A DNA stretch of 64,000 nucleotides. Origin: Sphingobacteriaceae bacterium (GTDB lineage: Bacteria; Bacteroidota; Bacteroidia; Sphingobacteriales; Sphingobacteriaceae). The position numbers were made by a program, and so were the translations under genes. This document shows positions 31,130-39,542 of this stretch, in pieces. The DNA lies in NCBI GenBank assembly GCA_903642215.1, contig CAHJWG010000005.1:162873-226872 (forward strand), in the 5' to 3' direction. Under the pieces are notes generated by a model. The model was not told the origin of the DNA and did no database searches. It saw only the letters and a program-made list of their open reading frames with translations. Numbering within the stretch: position 1 is the first letter of the stretch; each line of letters starts with the position of its first letter.

Positions 31130-32500
31130 TTAGTTTTTTTGAAATGGAAGTATCCATCTTTTGTGGCCAAAACTTTCGCGTTCATTGGCAAGGTTTACGG
31201 TACTATCAATATAAAGCCTGCTGCCGCTGCCGTTTAGCGTAACGTAACTTTGGGCAGTTACAACAGGGTTTTTAATGCCTTTTGCCCGATACCGGCCGGC
31301 CAGGTAATGTGCAAACTGCAGGATCATATCCGGTTGCGTACTCATTTGCGTTTCCTGAAACTGGCTTAAATATTGCGAATTGACGATTTCGGTTTGGCCG
31401 CCCGTTGCAGGGTCTTTTACATAAAAAAATATGGTGCCGCCTTTTTCCATCAGCATTACCCGCCACGAAAAGCGGTAACCTTCCTCCGTCCAATATAATT
31501 TACCGGGGTAAGCCAGATAGCGTAAAGGCAATAAAACCTGGATGGTAAAGTGTATTATTAAAACCCCATAGATCAGTTTGGCCCATGCTTCTTTTAGCAG
31601 GTAATTTCTATTGACATCTGTATGAATTATTTTTTGCCGAAACCAAAATCTGCGCAGATAATCAATCATATTTTTATGTGTTTCGGCGGAGAAAAATATC
31701 AGCGTGGCTGCTATCATAATGTAGGGGAACATCCCTATTTTAAAAAACCACGCTGTAAAAATGTGGAAGATGATAACCATTACGTAAGCCGGTTTCCGGG
31801 TGCTTCTTTTAAGCAGTAAAAAACCGATAGTTAAATCGAACAAAGCCCCAAACCAGCTGAATGCGTATGCAACCCAGGTATAGCCGAGTAAAGGCCCCAC
31901 AAGCCATAAATTTGTTAGGCCGGGCAGCCATATTTTTAGCGGCATGGTATCAATCAGCCAGTCGTGGTTTAATTTTGAAATGCCGGCGAAAAAGTAAACC
32001 AGTATCAGCTGTAGTTTGAAAATATTGATCGTCCATGCAGGAACATTTGATACTTCTACAGCGGGTTTCAGCCAAACATCCACTGAAAAATAACGGCCTG
32101 CAGGCACCAGGATCAACAAAAAAGCCATTACACTTACAAAGTAATAATGGTTTAGGTAAGTAGTTTTGTCTATCAGTTCAACATAAGTAAAAGTTAAAAA
32201 AAAAGCTGTGCTTGCAACCTTATACAAGAGGCCGGCGATAACCATAACCGAAGAAACAACCATCAACCCGAACAAAACATACATACCTGTCGGGCCAAAA
32301 GGTTTTACCCAGTCAAACCCATAGAAGGTAAAGTGGAATTTAGGTTTGATGTAAAAACTGTAAACCCAGCCTTTCAGCAAAAAACGGATCGTGCTGATAA
32401 GCATAATGCTCCCGAAGGCTATTCTTAAAACAGCAAGGGGAGCAATGTGCGCAGGTGTTAAAACGTGTTTTTTAATAAGCTCTTTTGCAGAGATCAGCAT
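31130..32500 (-). CDS. HTTM-domain integral membrane protein (vitamin K-dependent carboxylase-like)
   Basis: A 456-aa protein with about eight hydrophobic segments in the first 300 residues, for example MYVLFGLMVVSSVMVIAGLL, YYFVSVMAFLLILVPAG and LQLILVYFFAGISKLNHDWL. PLAVLRIAFGSIMLIS, YFFAGISKLNHDWL and GALFDLTIGFLLL match the horizontally transferred transmembrane (HTTM) domain shared with gamma-glutamyl carboxylase. The C-terminal 150 residues form a soluble tail (WTEEGYRFSWRVMLMEKGGT, then IFFYVKDPATG). The bacterial function is unknown. The gene starts 2 bp after imelysin and ends 1 bp before the TonB receptor, so all three are translated from one message. Confidence 0.85.
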   Translation of the reverse strand: MLISAKELIKKHVLTPAHIAPLAVLRIAFGSIMLISTIRFLLKGWVYSFYIKPKFHFTFYGFDWVKPFGPTGMYVLFGLMVVSSVMVIAGLLYKVASTAFFLTFTYVELIDKTTYLNHYYFVSVMAFLLILVPAGRYFSVDVWLKPAVEVSNVPAWTINIFKLQLILVYFFAGISKLNHDWLIDTMPLKIWLPGLTNLWLVGPLLGYTWVAYAFSWFGALFDLTIGFLLLKRSTRKPAYVMVIIFHIFTAWFFKIGMFPYIMIAATLIFFSAETHKNMIDYLRRFWFRQKIIHTDVNRNYLLKEAWAKLIYGVLIIHFTIQVLLPLRYLAYPGKLYWTEEGYRFSWRVMLMEKGGTIFFYVKDPATGGQTEIVNSQYLSQFQETQMSTQPDMILQFAHYLAGRYRAKGIKNPVVTAQSYVTLNGSGSRLYIDSTVNLANERESFGHKRWILPFQKN

Positions 32501-32502
32501 AC

Positions 32503-33651
32503 TTAATCGCCGTCGTTATCGCCGTAATTAATTAGGATACCTAATGCTGATGTCATATCTGTTTTAAGTAAAACCGTTAGTTTCTGGCATTCAGTATAAG
32601 CTGCGGAAACGGTAGCGGGGCTTGATTTAATCTGGTCTGATAATGGGTCTGTAAGTGTTTGCAGCTTGGCCATAGCGGCGGCAAACTGTGCTTTTACGGT
32701 AGCATCTAATGATGTGCCGGCTTTTTGCGCATTTACTTTGTTAAGGTAATCATCCAGGCCAATGCCGTCGCCTTGCATACTTTTACCCAGGTAAAGGTTT
32801 TGCAAAGCTGTTAAGTGTGCCGTAGCTAATTGTACGGATATTTTTGAGTAATAAGCCTGTACTTTAGCTGGATAAGTAATTCCCATAGACTGGGTGCCGG
32901 CAGGTATGCCAACTTCAAAATTCTTCAGGATTTCATAATCATAAACCAGTTCGTTAACCAACAACGCTGTCGAGCTGCCCGCATCTGTACCGGCTGCAGC
33001 AATAAATGTTGCCGGATAAGTAGATGTCCATGCTGTAGCAACTGTTGTTGCATTTGTTTTCATCTCGGTAGTTAACGCAGCCAGGTAAGTTTTTCTTTTA
33101 GCTGCATTTACGTCTGTAGTGTATTGCGATAATATAGCGGTATTATCTGTACCAACGCCGAATAGTAAAAAATCCAGTGCGGGCAAACCTTTTGCAGCCA
33201 GGTTTGCCAGAAGATTTGGGTTATATGTTCCGGAAGATACATTCGCGTTTATTTGGTTAATATCCGCAGGATAAGTATTTGTATTCACTCGGAAATTGAT
33301 AACGGCAGCAGGGCCAAGCTCAAAAGTGCCGGTGGTTTGCCACTGTTTGTAAGCAACTATAAACGCTGTTTGTAAAGCAGAAAGCTTTACAGCATCCGGA
33401 CTGGTGTTAAAAGCGGTAACTGCTGCATCTAAATTTGATGCTGCCGTTTGGAAAGCCGTATAAGCAGGAACAATAATATTCGTGCTCATGTTGGTAAGCA
33501 TGGCCTTCCGGTCAAAAGAATTATTTGCGGCAGTTGTAGTTGTTGTAGTGGTGGTAGTTGGGCCTGTGTTATTGTCGGATGATTTTGAACACGATTGGAT
33601 CAATACCAATGCTGAAAAGGCAATTGCGGTAAGAACGATGAATTTGCGCAT
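32503..33651 (-). CDS. Imelysin-family lipoprotein (iron-regulated, EfeO/IrpA-like)
   Basis: A 382-aa lipoprotein with lipobox ALVLIQSC (Cys21). A nine-residue polythreonine run (residues 32-40) forms a linker. The helical imelysin region follows: IIVPAYTAFQTAASNLDAAV, then AYKQWQTTGTFELGPA, then AAKGLPALDFLLFGVG, which corresponds to the GxHxxE-like and RaIEyLLf regions of imelysins though without the classical His. The second half repeats the fold (LYLGKSMQGDGIGLDDYLNK). Imelysins are periplasmic or surface proteins tied to iron uptake; they were first taken for peptidases, which is doubtful. It lies between the DUF4856 gene (96 bp upstream) and HTTM (2 bp downstream). Confidence 0.88.
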   Translation of the reverse strand: MRKFIVLTAIAFSALVLIQSCSKSSDNNTGPTTTTTTTTTAANNSFDRKAMLTNMSTNIIVPAYTAFQTAASNLDAAVTAFNTSPDAVKLSALQTAFIVAYKQWQTTGTFELGPAAVINFRVNTNTYPADINQINANVSSGTYNPNLLANLAAKGLPALDFLLFGVGTDNTAILSQYTTDVNAAKRKTYLAALTTEMKTNATTVATAWTSTYPATFIAAAGTDAGSSTALLVNELVYDYEILKNFEVGIPAGTQSMGITYPAKVQAYYSKISVQLATAHLTALQNLYLGKSMQGDGIGLDDYLNKVNAQKAGTSLDATVKAQFAAAMAKLQTLTDPLSDQIKSSPATVSAAYTECQKLTVLLKTDMTSALGILINYGDNDGD

Positions 33652-33747
33652 AATGGAGATATTTTTATGGAAAAACCATCCGTGCTTTTATGGCGCGGAT
33701 GGCGATTTTTAAACTGGATTATTTTATTACTTAGCCAAACTGAATTT

Positions 33748-34836
33748 TTAAAGGATATCTTTCACGCTCTCAAAGTTGTACTGCTTGGCAACCGCATCTC
33801 TGATCGCATTCACCTGATCCAAAGTAAGATCATAGAAATTTTTTGGAAACAGGGCAAGTAAAGCATCAATCTGGGCATCTGTTATCACCTTTTTAGGATT
33901 GTATTTCAGGGAGTAAACAAAGCCGTAACATTCAGACAAACGGCTGTTGCGTACAATGTTATCACTTATAGATTGTTTAACTTCCTTTACTTCCTGCAAA
34001 GCTGCCGCACCGGTTAAGCGTTCCATCGTTTGCAAAATTAGAGTTGCCTGTGCCTGGAACGTTTTGTTATCCTTATGGCTGATAGCTGCACGGCCTTTTA
34101 AAAAAGCATCCATCAGGATTTTGTTGGCATGGAAACCCGAATCAACCTGCGTACTGTAGCTGCCCCAAAGTTTAGCACCTGTTTTATTAGTCGGGAAATC
34201 TACCGGAACACCCCAGTAACCAAAAGCAATATCCCACGAATGCTCCAGCGCAGTGCTGTTACTGGTAATCGTTGTGTTATCAATGCTATTTGCGTTAGCT
34301 GCTGCCATGGTGTTTACAATCTGATAAGTAATTAAACCGCCCATAGTAGTTTTGTTAAATACTTGTGCGTAGTTTATACCATTTGCAGTTAAAGCGTATT
34401 TCGTAGTAGCACTTGCCGTGCTGGTGCCCACACCTGCAACACCTCTGCCGGCAACTTTACCTGTTAAACTTACGGCAGTCAGGCTGTCTATAAATCTCAA
34501 AGCATCTGTTTGAAACAGCGGCGCACTTTGATCTTTTACCTGGATACCGGAAGTGTTATAAGCAGCAGTTACAAAAGGCGCACCTGTATTGCTAAACATA
34601 TTCTTCGCTTTTTGGCCGTCAATAGTTCCGGCGGTTGCAACTTTTTCCACATTTTGAATTTCGGTGATCATACCCAACCGGGTCGTGGCATCTGCAAAAT
34701 TAGTGTTCGTAAAGTTATAGGTTGTGGGTATGTCGTAAACAGGAACAACATCTTCTGCAGAACTACTTTTTTTACAGCTCGATGCTAATAAGGCCACCGC
34801 TGCCAGTGTAATAATTGCGGTAAATGATTTTTTCAT
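33748..34836 (-). CDS. DUF4856 lipoprotein
   Basis: A 362-aa lipoprotein with lipobox LLASSC (Cys21, then KKSSSAED). VPVYDIPTTYNFTNTNFADA, then TTRLGMITEIQ, opens the mature chain, and the later blocks LEHSWDIAFGYWGVPVDFPT and ISHKDNKTFQAQATLILQTM, then ERLTGAAALQEV, fit DUF4856. That family is found in Bacteroidota and is known mainly from its neighbourhood with imelysin genes. Function is unknown; a metal- or ligand-binding surface protein is inferred. It is the first gene of the four-gene operon, preceded by a Bacteroidota-type promoter at 34866-34897 and a dyad at 34896-34913. Confidence 0.8.
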   Translation of the reverse strand: MKKSFTAIITLAAVALLASSCKKSSSAEDVVPVYDIPTTYNFTNTNFADATTRLGMITEIQNVEKVATAGTIDGQKAKNMFSNTGAPFVTAAYNTSGIQVKDQSAPLFQTDALRFIDSLTAVSLTGKVAGRGVAGVGTSTASATTKYALTANGINYAQVFNKTTMGGLITYQIVNTMAAANANSIDNTTITSNSTALEHSWDIAFGYWGVPVDFPTNKTGAKLWGSYSTQVDSGFHANKILMDAFLKGRAAISHKDNKTFQAQATLILQTMERLTGAAALQEVKEVKQSISDNIVRNSRLSECYGFVYSLKYNPKKVITDAQIDALLALFPKNFYDLTLDQVNAIRDAVAKQYNFESVKDIL

Positions 34837-34865
34837 AAGTTATATGTATTAGTTTTATAATGACA

Positions 34866-34913
34866 CAAAACTATGGCGACATCTAAAGGCAGACAATACC
34901 TCTTCGGGGGTAT
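34866..34913 (-). promoter_or_regulatory. Promoter and overlapping dyad upstream of the DUF4856-imelysin operon
   Basis: On the minus strand ATTG (34894-34897) is followed after exactly 20 nt by TAGTTTTG (34866-34873), matching the Bacteroidota consensus TTTG-N19-21-TAnnTTTG with one change. The start codon lies 29 bp downstream. A dyad ATACC-N8-GGTAT (34896-34913) overlaps the -33 element and could bind a repressor or the adjacent LuxR-type regulator. Confidence 0.65.
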
Positions 34914-34936
34914 ATTTATAATTAGTCTAAATAATA

Positions 34937-35545
34937 TTAACGAAGGATATTAAGCTGTGCTATAAGTTCCGCAGAATTTTTAAACTTAAACCCAAGTTTT
35001 TTAAGGATATTTTTCCGGTGAGTTTTGGTTGTATGGATGCTGATAAATAATTTTTCGGAGATCTCATTATTCGTTAATCCTTCAGCAATAAGTTTGATGA
35101 TTTCTATTTCACGTGCCGATAAATTAGGGATATCAGCGAGATCATTAATCGAACTGTTTTTACTGGATAGAATTGCCAATGTCTGCTTACAAAAATATTG
35201 CTCGCCTCCGGCAGTTGCACTTACAGCATCAATAAGTTCTTTTGATGAACAGGTTTTGGATAAAAAATTTTTAATACCAAAAGCCAGTGATCGGTTAATG
35301 TCGTTTTGATCTTGTGAATTAAAAAACAGAAGAATTTTTGAAAGATCGATATCCAGGTTTTGAATATTAAATTTTTCAATATTACTGGTAATTACAACAT
35401 CGGGCTTACATTCAATAATTACTTTATCAAGTTCCGTTTGATTTTGTACGGCACCGATTATATTAAATCCTTTAACAGCAGCTAATACGGCTGCAGATCC
35501 TTCTCTTGTTAACGTTTGATCATCAGCAATAAGGATAGATATCAT
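34937..35545 (-). CDS. LuxR-family response regulator with an atypical receiver
   Basis: A 202-aa NarL/FixJ-type regulator. The receiver opens with ISILIADDQTLTREG, with the acidic pair Asp8-Asp9. The phospho-acceptor strand reads KPDVVITSNIEKF: at the usual Asp position (54) there is Ser. The conserved Lys in NFLSKTCSS is kept. The output domain is a canonical LuxR helix-turn-helix (LSAREIEIIKLIAEGLTNNE, then ISEKLFISIHTTKTHRKNIL). Without the Asp, activation cannot be by ordinary phosphorylation; constitutive binding, ligand control or control by dimer partner are possible. No histidine kinase is next to it. It lies just upstream of the imelysin operon on the same strand, which makes that operon the first candidate target. 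Confidence 0.88.
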   Translation of the reverse strand: MISILIADDQTLTREGSAAVLAAVKGFNIIGAVQNQTELDKVIIECKPDVVITSNIEKFNIQNLDIDLSKILLFFNSQDQNDINRSLAFGIKNFLSKTCSSKELIDAVSATAGGEQYFCKQTLAILSSKNSSINDLADIPNLSAREIEIIKLIAEGLTNNEISEKLFISIHTTKTHRKNILKKLGFKFKNSAELIAQLNILR

Positions 35546-35659
35546 TTGTATTCTTATTTAAACTAATTATAAACAATGATACAAATAGAAAAGGATCTTT
35601 TAAAAAAGAAATAAAAATTACCAATTAAACAAGGCTGTTTAGGATTGAACTTGTTTTTG

Positions 35660-35741
35660 ATACTTCTTTTATCACCTAAAAATGTCAGCTTCTTACACTA
35701 TGATAAATTCAAAATAGATTTTGCAGGCATAAAAGAAGCAT
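35660..35741. repeat. Dispersed palindromic repeat, full copy (82 bp)
   Basis: The left arm is ATACTTCTTTTATCACC followed by TAAAAATG. The right arm is ATTTTGCAGGCATAAAAGAA followed by GCAT. The right flank TATAATTTTTTCTGATAAAA, followed by ATCTAAACACG, is the inverse of the left flank at 436-465, showing that similarity extends about 30 bp beyond the arms. It lies between the LuxR start and the AraC gene end. Confidence 0.9.
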
Positions 35742-35763
35742 TATAATTTTTTCTGATAAAAAT

Positions 35764-36573
35764 CTAAACACGCTGTATTAGTTTACAGGTCTTTTTCTTG
35801 TCGTTCAGTGCTTTCGGCGTGTATCCGAACTTCTTTTTAAAGGCAAATGAAAAATGCGATAAATCCTCAAAACCTAAATCAAGGTAAATGTCAGAAGGTT
35901 TTTGATTTTTCTTGTCAATAAGAAAATGCGCTTCTTCTAATCTTTTTTGTACCAGCCAACGGTTTGGTGTATCGTTAAAAGTTTTGAAGAAATCGCGTTT
36001 GAAAGCCGACAAACTTCGTCCCGTTAAAAAAGCAAACCTTTCTACGCTTACATTAAAGGTAAAATTGCGGTTCATAAATTCTTCAAGATTTGTTTTTTCA
36101 GGAATGCCGTAATCGAAAAATATGTCTGCAAGTTCAGGTTGATTTTGTAGGAGAATGATAAGCAATTCTGCAAATTTTATATCTTCAAATTCCGCGTTAA
36201 GTTTTCCTAAACCAAGGTAATATGGTTGTAGCGACTGAATAAAACTTGGTATTAACTTTGTGGGTTTTATTCTTACAAATGTATCTGCCGATTTAAAATC
36301 TGTAACTTTTGTTTTATGCTTTTCCTGGAAATTTTTGAGAAAAGGTTCATCAAAACAGAATACTATTGGCTTAAAATCGTCTTCACTATTTTCAATTTTA
36401 TATCGGGCCAAGCGATTTTTTCGGGCAATGAAATATTCTCCTGCTTTAAAAGCGTAACTTTTATTGCCATCATAACAATTTAATATTCCTTGTGCCACAT
36501 ACACAAAAACATTGTCCGGAATAAATTGCTCCGTTAAAATTTCTGTTTTGAGTTCTTTGCTTGTGGCTATCAT
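35764..36573 (-). CDS. AraC-family transcriptional regulator
   Basis: A 269-aa regulator. The N-terminal ~150 residues form a cupin-like sensing domain (VFVYVAQGILNCYDGNKSYA, then FKAGEYFIARKN). The C-terminal ~100 residues are the double helix-turn-helix of the AraC family (SVERFAFLTGRSLSAFKRDF, then PSDIYLDLGFEDLSHFSFAF and KKKFGYTPKALN). Its ATG overlaps the stop of the upstream epimerase gene by 4 bp (36570-36573), so the two are translationally coupled and the regulator probably controls that reductase. The effector is unknown. Confidence 0.9.
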   Translation of the reverse strand: MIATSKELKTEILTEQFIPDNVFVYVAQGILNCYDGNKSYAFKAGEYFIARKNRLARYKIENSEDDFKPIVFCFDEPFLKNFQEKHKTKVTDFKSADTFVRIKPTKLIPSFIQSLQPYYLGLGKLNAEFEDIKFAELLIILLQNQPELADIFFDYGIPEKTNLEEFMNRNFTFNVSVERFAFLTGRSLSAFKRDFFKTFNDTPNRWLVQKRLEEAHFLIDKKNQKPSDIYLDLGFEDLSHFSFAFKKKFGYTPKALNDKKKTCKLIQRV

Positions 36574-37607
36574 TTTACAATTCCGAATTTAATTATACGC
36601 TCCAATGAAGCAAGAATAGCTTGTTCGTTTGTGGCAATCGGTTTCCAGCCCAATAGTTCTTTTGCTTTTGCATTGCTCACATTGCGGTTTACTTTTAAAA
36701 ACATCGCACCTGTTTTAGCTTGTGAATTAAATAAAGAAGCCAGATTAACCACAAAAGCAGGGACAGTTTTTGTAGAAACTTTTGCCGCGACTCCGGGCTT
36801 TGTCTTTTTTAGCAATGCTGCAATTTCGGGCATTAAAATTTGTCCGTCAGCAGTAGCTATAAAGCGTTCTCCGTTTGCAGCAGGGTTTTCCATAGCACGA
36901 ATATGTAAATCTGCTACATCTCTTACATCAACAATATTTAACGAAATAGGCGGCACAGCTTTCAATGAGCCATCAAGCAAATGTTTAAGAATATCAAAAC
37001 TGCCGGAAATATGTGAGCTTAAAGATGGCCCTAAAATAGCAACCGGATTGATAGTTGTAAATTCTAAATTACTATTTCCCTTTTTGATAAATTCCCAAGC
37101 TGCCCGTTCTGCCAATCCTTTAGATTTTTCATAAGCAGATAAGCCTTTTAACTTCGGGTCTGTCCAGTCCGCTTCGGTTGTTTCCCTATTTTTATCTGTT
37201 TGGCTAAAACCTACGGCACCAAAACTTGATGTCATCACCACACGTTTCACATCTGCATTTTGTGCAAATTTCAATACACGTAAAATGCCCTCAACTGCTG
37301 GCCGTATTGCTTCGTTTTCATCTTTTGGTATCTCAAAAAATACTGGCGATGCTACGCTCAATACGTATTTGCAATCTCTCATTGCTTCATCCCAATTGTC
37401 GTCTTTGGTTAATTCTGCTTCAACAAACGTGAGATTGTCAAATGATTGGATGCCGTTTGATTTCAGCGTTTCAATTACTTTGTCCTTGCTTTTTAAGGAA
37501 CGAAGCGTAGTTTTTACATTATAGCCTTTTTGCAAAAGTTGCAGGATAATTTGCATACCAACAAAACCTGTTCCGCCTGTTACCAATACTGTTTCTGTAT
37601 TTGCCAT
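36570..37607 (-). CDS. NAD(P)-dependent epimerase/dihydroflavonol-reductase-like protein (extended SDR)
   Basis: A 345-aa cytoplasmic extended short-chain dehydrogenase. The Rossmann motif is GGTGFVG at residues 11-17, the catalytic Tyr and Lys are in SAYEKSKGLAERAAW (YxxxK), and VVMTSSFGAVGFSQ carries the preceding Ser. RSLKSKDKV after beta-2 suggests NADP preference. The pattern resembles dihydroflavonol-4-reductase-like and aldehyde reductases acting on small carbonyl compounds. It is followed, with a 4-bp overlap, by an AraC regulator, an arrangement typical of inducible detoxification of aldehydes or similar compounds. The substrate cannot be assigned. Confidence 0.88.
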   Translation of the reverse strand: MANTETVLVTGGTGFVGMQIILQLLQKGYNVKTTLRSLKSKDKVIETLKSNGIQSFDNLTFVEAELTKDDNWDEAMRDCKYVLSVASPVFFEIPKDENEAIRPAVEGILRVLKFAQNADVKRVVMTSSFGAVGFSQTDKNRETTEADWTDPKLKGLSAYEKSKGLAERAAWEFIKKGNSNLEFTTINPVAILGPSLSSHISGSFDILKHLLDGSLKAVPPISLNIVDVRDVADLHIRAMENPAANGERFIATADGQILMPEIAALLKKTKPGVAAKVSTKTVPAFVVNLASLFNSQAKTGAMFLKVNRNVSNAKAKELLGWKPIATNEQAILASLERIIKFGIVK

Positions 37608-37725
37608 TTTAATTCCTGTTTAAAATTATATGGCAAAAGTCAGACTTTTTTAGATAGGATGTTTTGTTGTAAAGTCCAAATTAATTATGCTGAGAAGTCC
37701 AAAGTTAAATCAACCTTTAAATGCT

Positions 37726-37897
37726 GATGCTTCTTTTACAGGCTAAAAATTTGATCTGTCCGCTGAAAATGAAGCATAAAAAAAGCTGATGTTTTATTGC
37801 ATCAGCTTTTGTTTTGCTAAATCAATGTTGGCTGTAATTTAAGTCGAACCTGTATTATATCTTACGAATACAAATTTTACAGGCACAAAAGAAGCAT
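37726..37897. repeat. Dispersed palindromic repeat, split copy carrying a terminator
   Basis: The left arm ATGCTTCTTTTACAGGCTAA starts at 37726 and a short right-arm core GAAGCATAAAA lies at 37771-37781. The hairpin at 37781-37810 follows, and a good right arm, ATTTTACAGGCACAAAAGAA then GCAT, ends at 37897. The copy is thus about 90 bp longer than normal, apparently opened by a terminator hairpin. The 396-bp gap 37608-38003 holds nothing else I recognise. Confidence 0.8.
37781..37810 (-). terminator. Intrinsic terminator hairpin (probably bidirectional)
   Basis: AAAAGCTGATG (37781-37791) pairs perfectly with CATCAGCTTTT (37800-37810) over an 8-nt loop. On the minus strand the stem runs into TTTTTTTAT, a proper U-tract, so it can end the TolB-like gene's transcript (stop at 38004) before the epimerase gene. 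The plus-strand side also has a T-rich tail. Confidence 0.85.
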
Positions 37898-38003
37898 TAT
37901 TTAAACCTTGTTTGTGGGATACCGAAACAAGTTCGGCATGATAAAAAGTTTTTCGGACACTTGTAAAAATAGTATCCTGATTTGATATTTAATGCTTGCA
38001 AGG

Positions 38004-39542
38004 CTAATTTTTACTAACCGGATATTGTGAGAATAACAGTTTACTATTGCTTACAAAAGCAATGTGCTTACTATCGGGTGACCAGGACGGCGTATTAATA
38101 GTACCCTGCCCGCCATATAGATAAGCGATTACTTTGGAGGGGCCGCCGCCTGCAGGCATAAGCCTTAAATAAACATGCTTGTAAAAAGGATGATCACCCG
38201 GGTCAACTTCGTTTTTAAGAAAAGTGATATATACAATCCACTTGCCGTCCGGAGATATATGAGGGAACCAGTTATTATTTTCATCATTGGTGATCTGAAC
38301 CTGCTCCTTGCCATCCGGGCGCATGCGCCAGATCTGCATCAGGCCGGACCGTACAGAATTGAAATAGATGTATTTACCATCAGGAGAATACTCCGGCCCG
38401 TCATCTAATCCGGGAGTGTTGGTTAACCGGACTTCAGGGCCGCCAGCCACCGGGATGCGGTAAACATCAAATTCTTTGTTACGTTCAGCACAAAAAACCA
38501 AAAATTTGCCATCGGGAGACCAGCCATGCATGTATGATGGCCCTGAACCTGTTTTAGTTTTTTTAACAGCGTTACCACCTTTTGCAGGTACCGTATAGCC
38601 AATTGAGGGGCCGTTATCGCCACTGCTTATAGCTAACATTTTTCCGTCAAAAGAAAGCACATGATCATTATTATTATTTTTGGCAATGCCGGTATTCAAG
38701 GCTGCCGGCTTTGAAGTGGCCAGGTTGAAATTATAAAGTACACCTTCGCTGTTATAAATTAATGATTTGCCGTCGTGCAACCAATTAGGTGCCTGTAGTG
38801 ATTTTGGCGACTGATAAATAACCCGGCTGTTTTGGTTAGCCAGATCCAATATTTCTATACTGCTGCCGATGTATTCTTTATTTACCTGAAGATCAGTAGG
38901 GGCGGGAACTACAATGCGCACATTGTTAAACCTAACCTTTTCTATATTATCGGCATTATGTGCGCAAACAAACAAGCCGACGTATATATCATCACCTAAA
39001 TTAAGATCAATTTTTTGTTCGGCACTAAATACTTCCCCTTTGTGGGCTACAGACATGGTGTACGTGTTTCCTCTTCTTTCTAACTGGATAACATCCGCCC
39101 CGGTGATTGCCAGTCTTTTTTCCTGCGTAGAGTCGCCTGCCGTTTTGCGGTACTGCATAGAGGTTAAACCATCGCCGTGAACCATCAAATTAATGTGTGC
39201 CGAATTTGAATTTAAGGTTTTGCGAACCATCCAGCCGAATTTGCGGTGCAGCTCTTTACCTTTACCAATAAATTCTGCGTTTGTACGCAATATAAAATCG
39301 CCCTTCATCCGTTTCCATACATAGTGGAACTCGTCATGATCAAACCATATATCGGCACCGGAACCTGTAATATCGTACTGCTGATTTTTAGCATCATACA
39401 AAACCGTTCCCTTGTTTTTAACCGTGCCAATATCATTATGGCCCTCAAAAATCCCGGTTGAAGCTGTTTGCGCATGTGCATCATTCATAAAAATAGTTAA
39501 GGCAATTAAGCCTGTCAGCAGGCAAATAAATTGTTTATACAT
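38004..39542 (-). CDS. Secreted TolB-like WD40/PD40 beta-propeller protein
   Basis: A 512-aa exported protein (signal peptide residues 1-24, ending NDAHAQ). The first ~200 residues form a laminin-G/DUF1349-like beta-sandwich (WFDHDEFHYVWKRMKGDFIL, RKFGWMVRKTLNSNSAHINL). From about residue 240 there are PD40-type blades: SPDGKFLVFCAERNKEFDVY, SPDGKYIYFNSVRSGLMQIW, SPDGKWIVYITFL and SPDSKHIAFVSNSKL. TolB-type propellers bind protein partners or sugars; no catalytic residues are evident. It stands alone, divergent from the Gfo/Idh/MocA gene. In the 267-bp gap upstream, GAGGTATTGCCT (minus strand, 39616-39627) nearly matches a sequence in front of the imelysin operon. Confidence 0.82.
   Translation of the reverse strand: MYKQFICLLTGLIALTIFMNDAHAQTASTGIFEGHNDIGTVKNKGTVLYDAKNQQYDITGSGADIWFDHDEFHYVWKRMKGDFILRTNAEFIGKGKELHRKFGWMVRKTLNSNSAHINLMVHGDGLTSMQYRKTAGDSTQEKRLAITGADVIQLERRGNTYTMSVAHKGEVFSAEQKIDLNLGDDIYVGLFVCAHNADNIEKVRFNNVRIVVPAPTDLQVNKEYIGSSIEILDLANQNSRVIYQSPKSLQAPNWLHDGKSLIYNSEGVLYNFNLATSKPAALNTGIAKNNNNDHVLSFDGKMLAISSGDNGPSIGYTVPAKGGNAVKKTKTGSGPSYMHGWSPDGKFLVFCAERNKEFDVYRIPVAGGPEVRLTNTPGLDDGPEYSPDGKYIYFNSVRSGLMQIWRMRPDGKEQVQITNDENNNWFPHISPDGKWIVYITFLKNEVDPGDHPFYKHVYLRLMPAGGGPSKVIAYLYGGQGTINTPSWSPDSKHIAFVSNSKLLFSQYPVSKN

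Noticed and set aside
31129..31191. N-terminal extension of the TonB receptor gene upstream of 31128
   Set aside because: It would overlap the HTTM gene and place a non-signal sequence before a clean signal peptide.
33530..33562. Simple-sequence tract in the imelysin gene as a phase-variable repeat
   Set aside because: The nine threonines are encoded by mixed ACT/ACC/ACA codons, so the DNA is not a pure microsatellite and slippage is unlikely.
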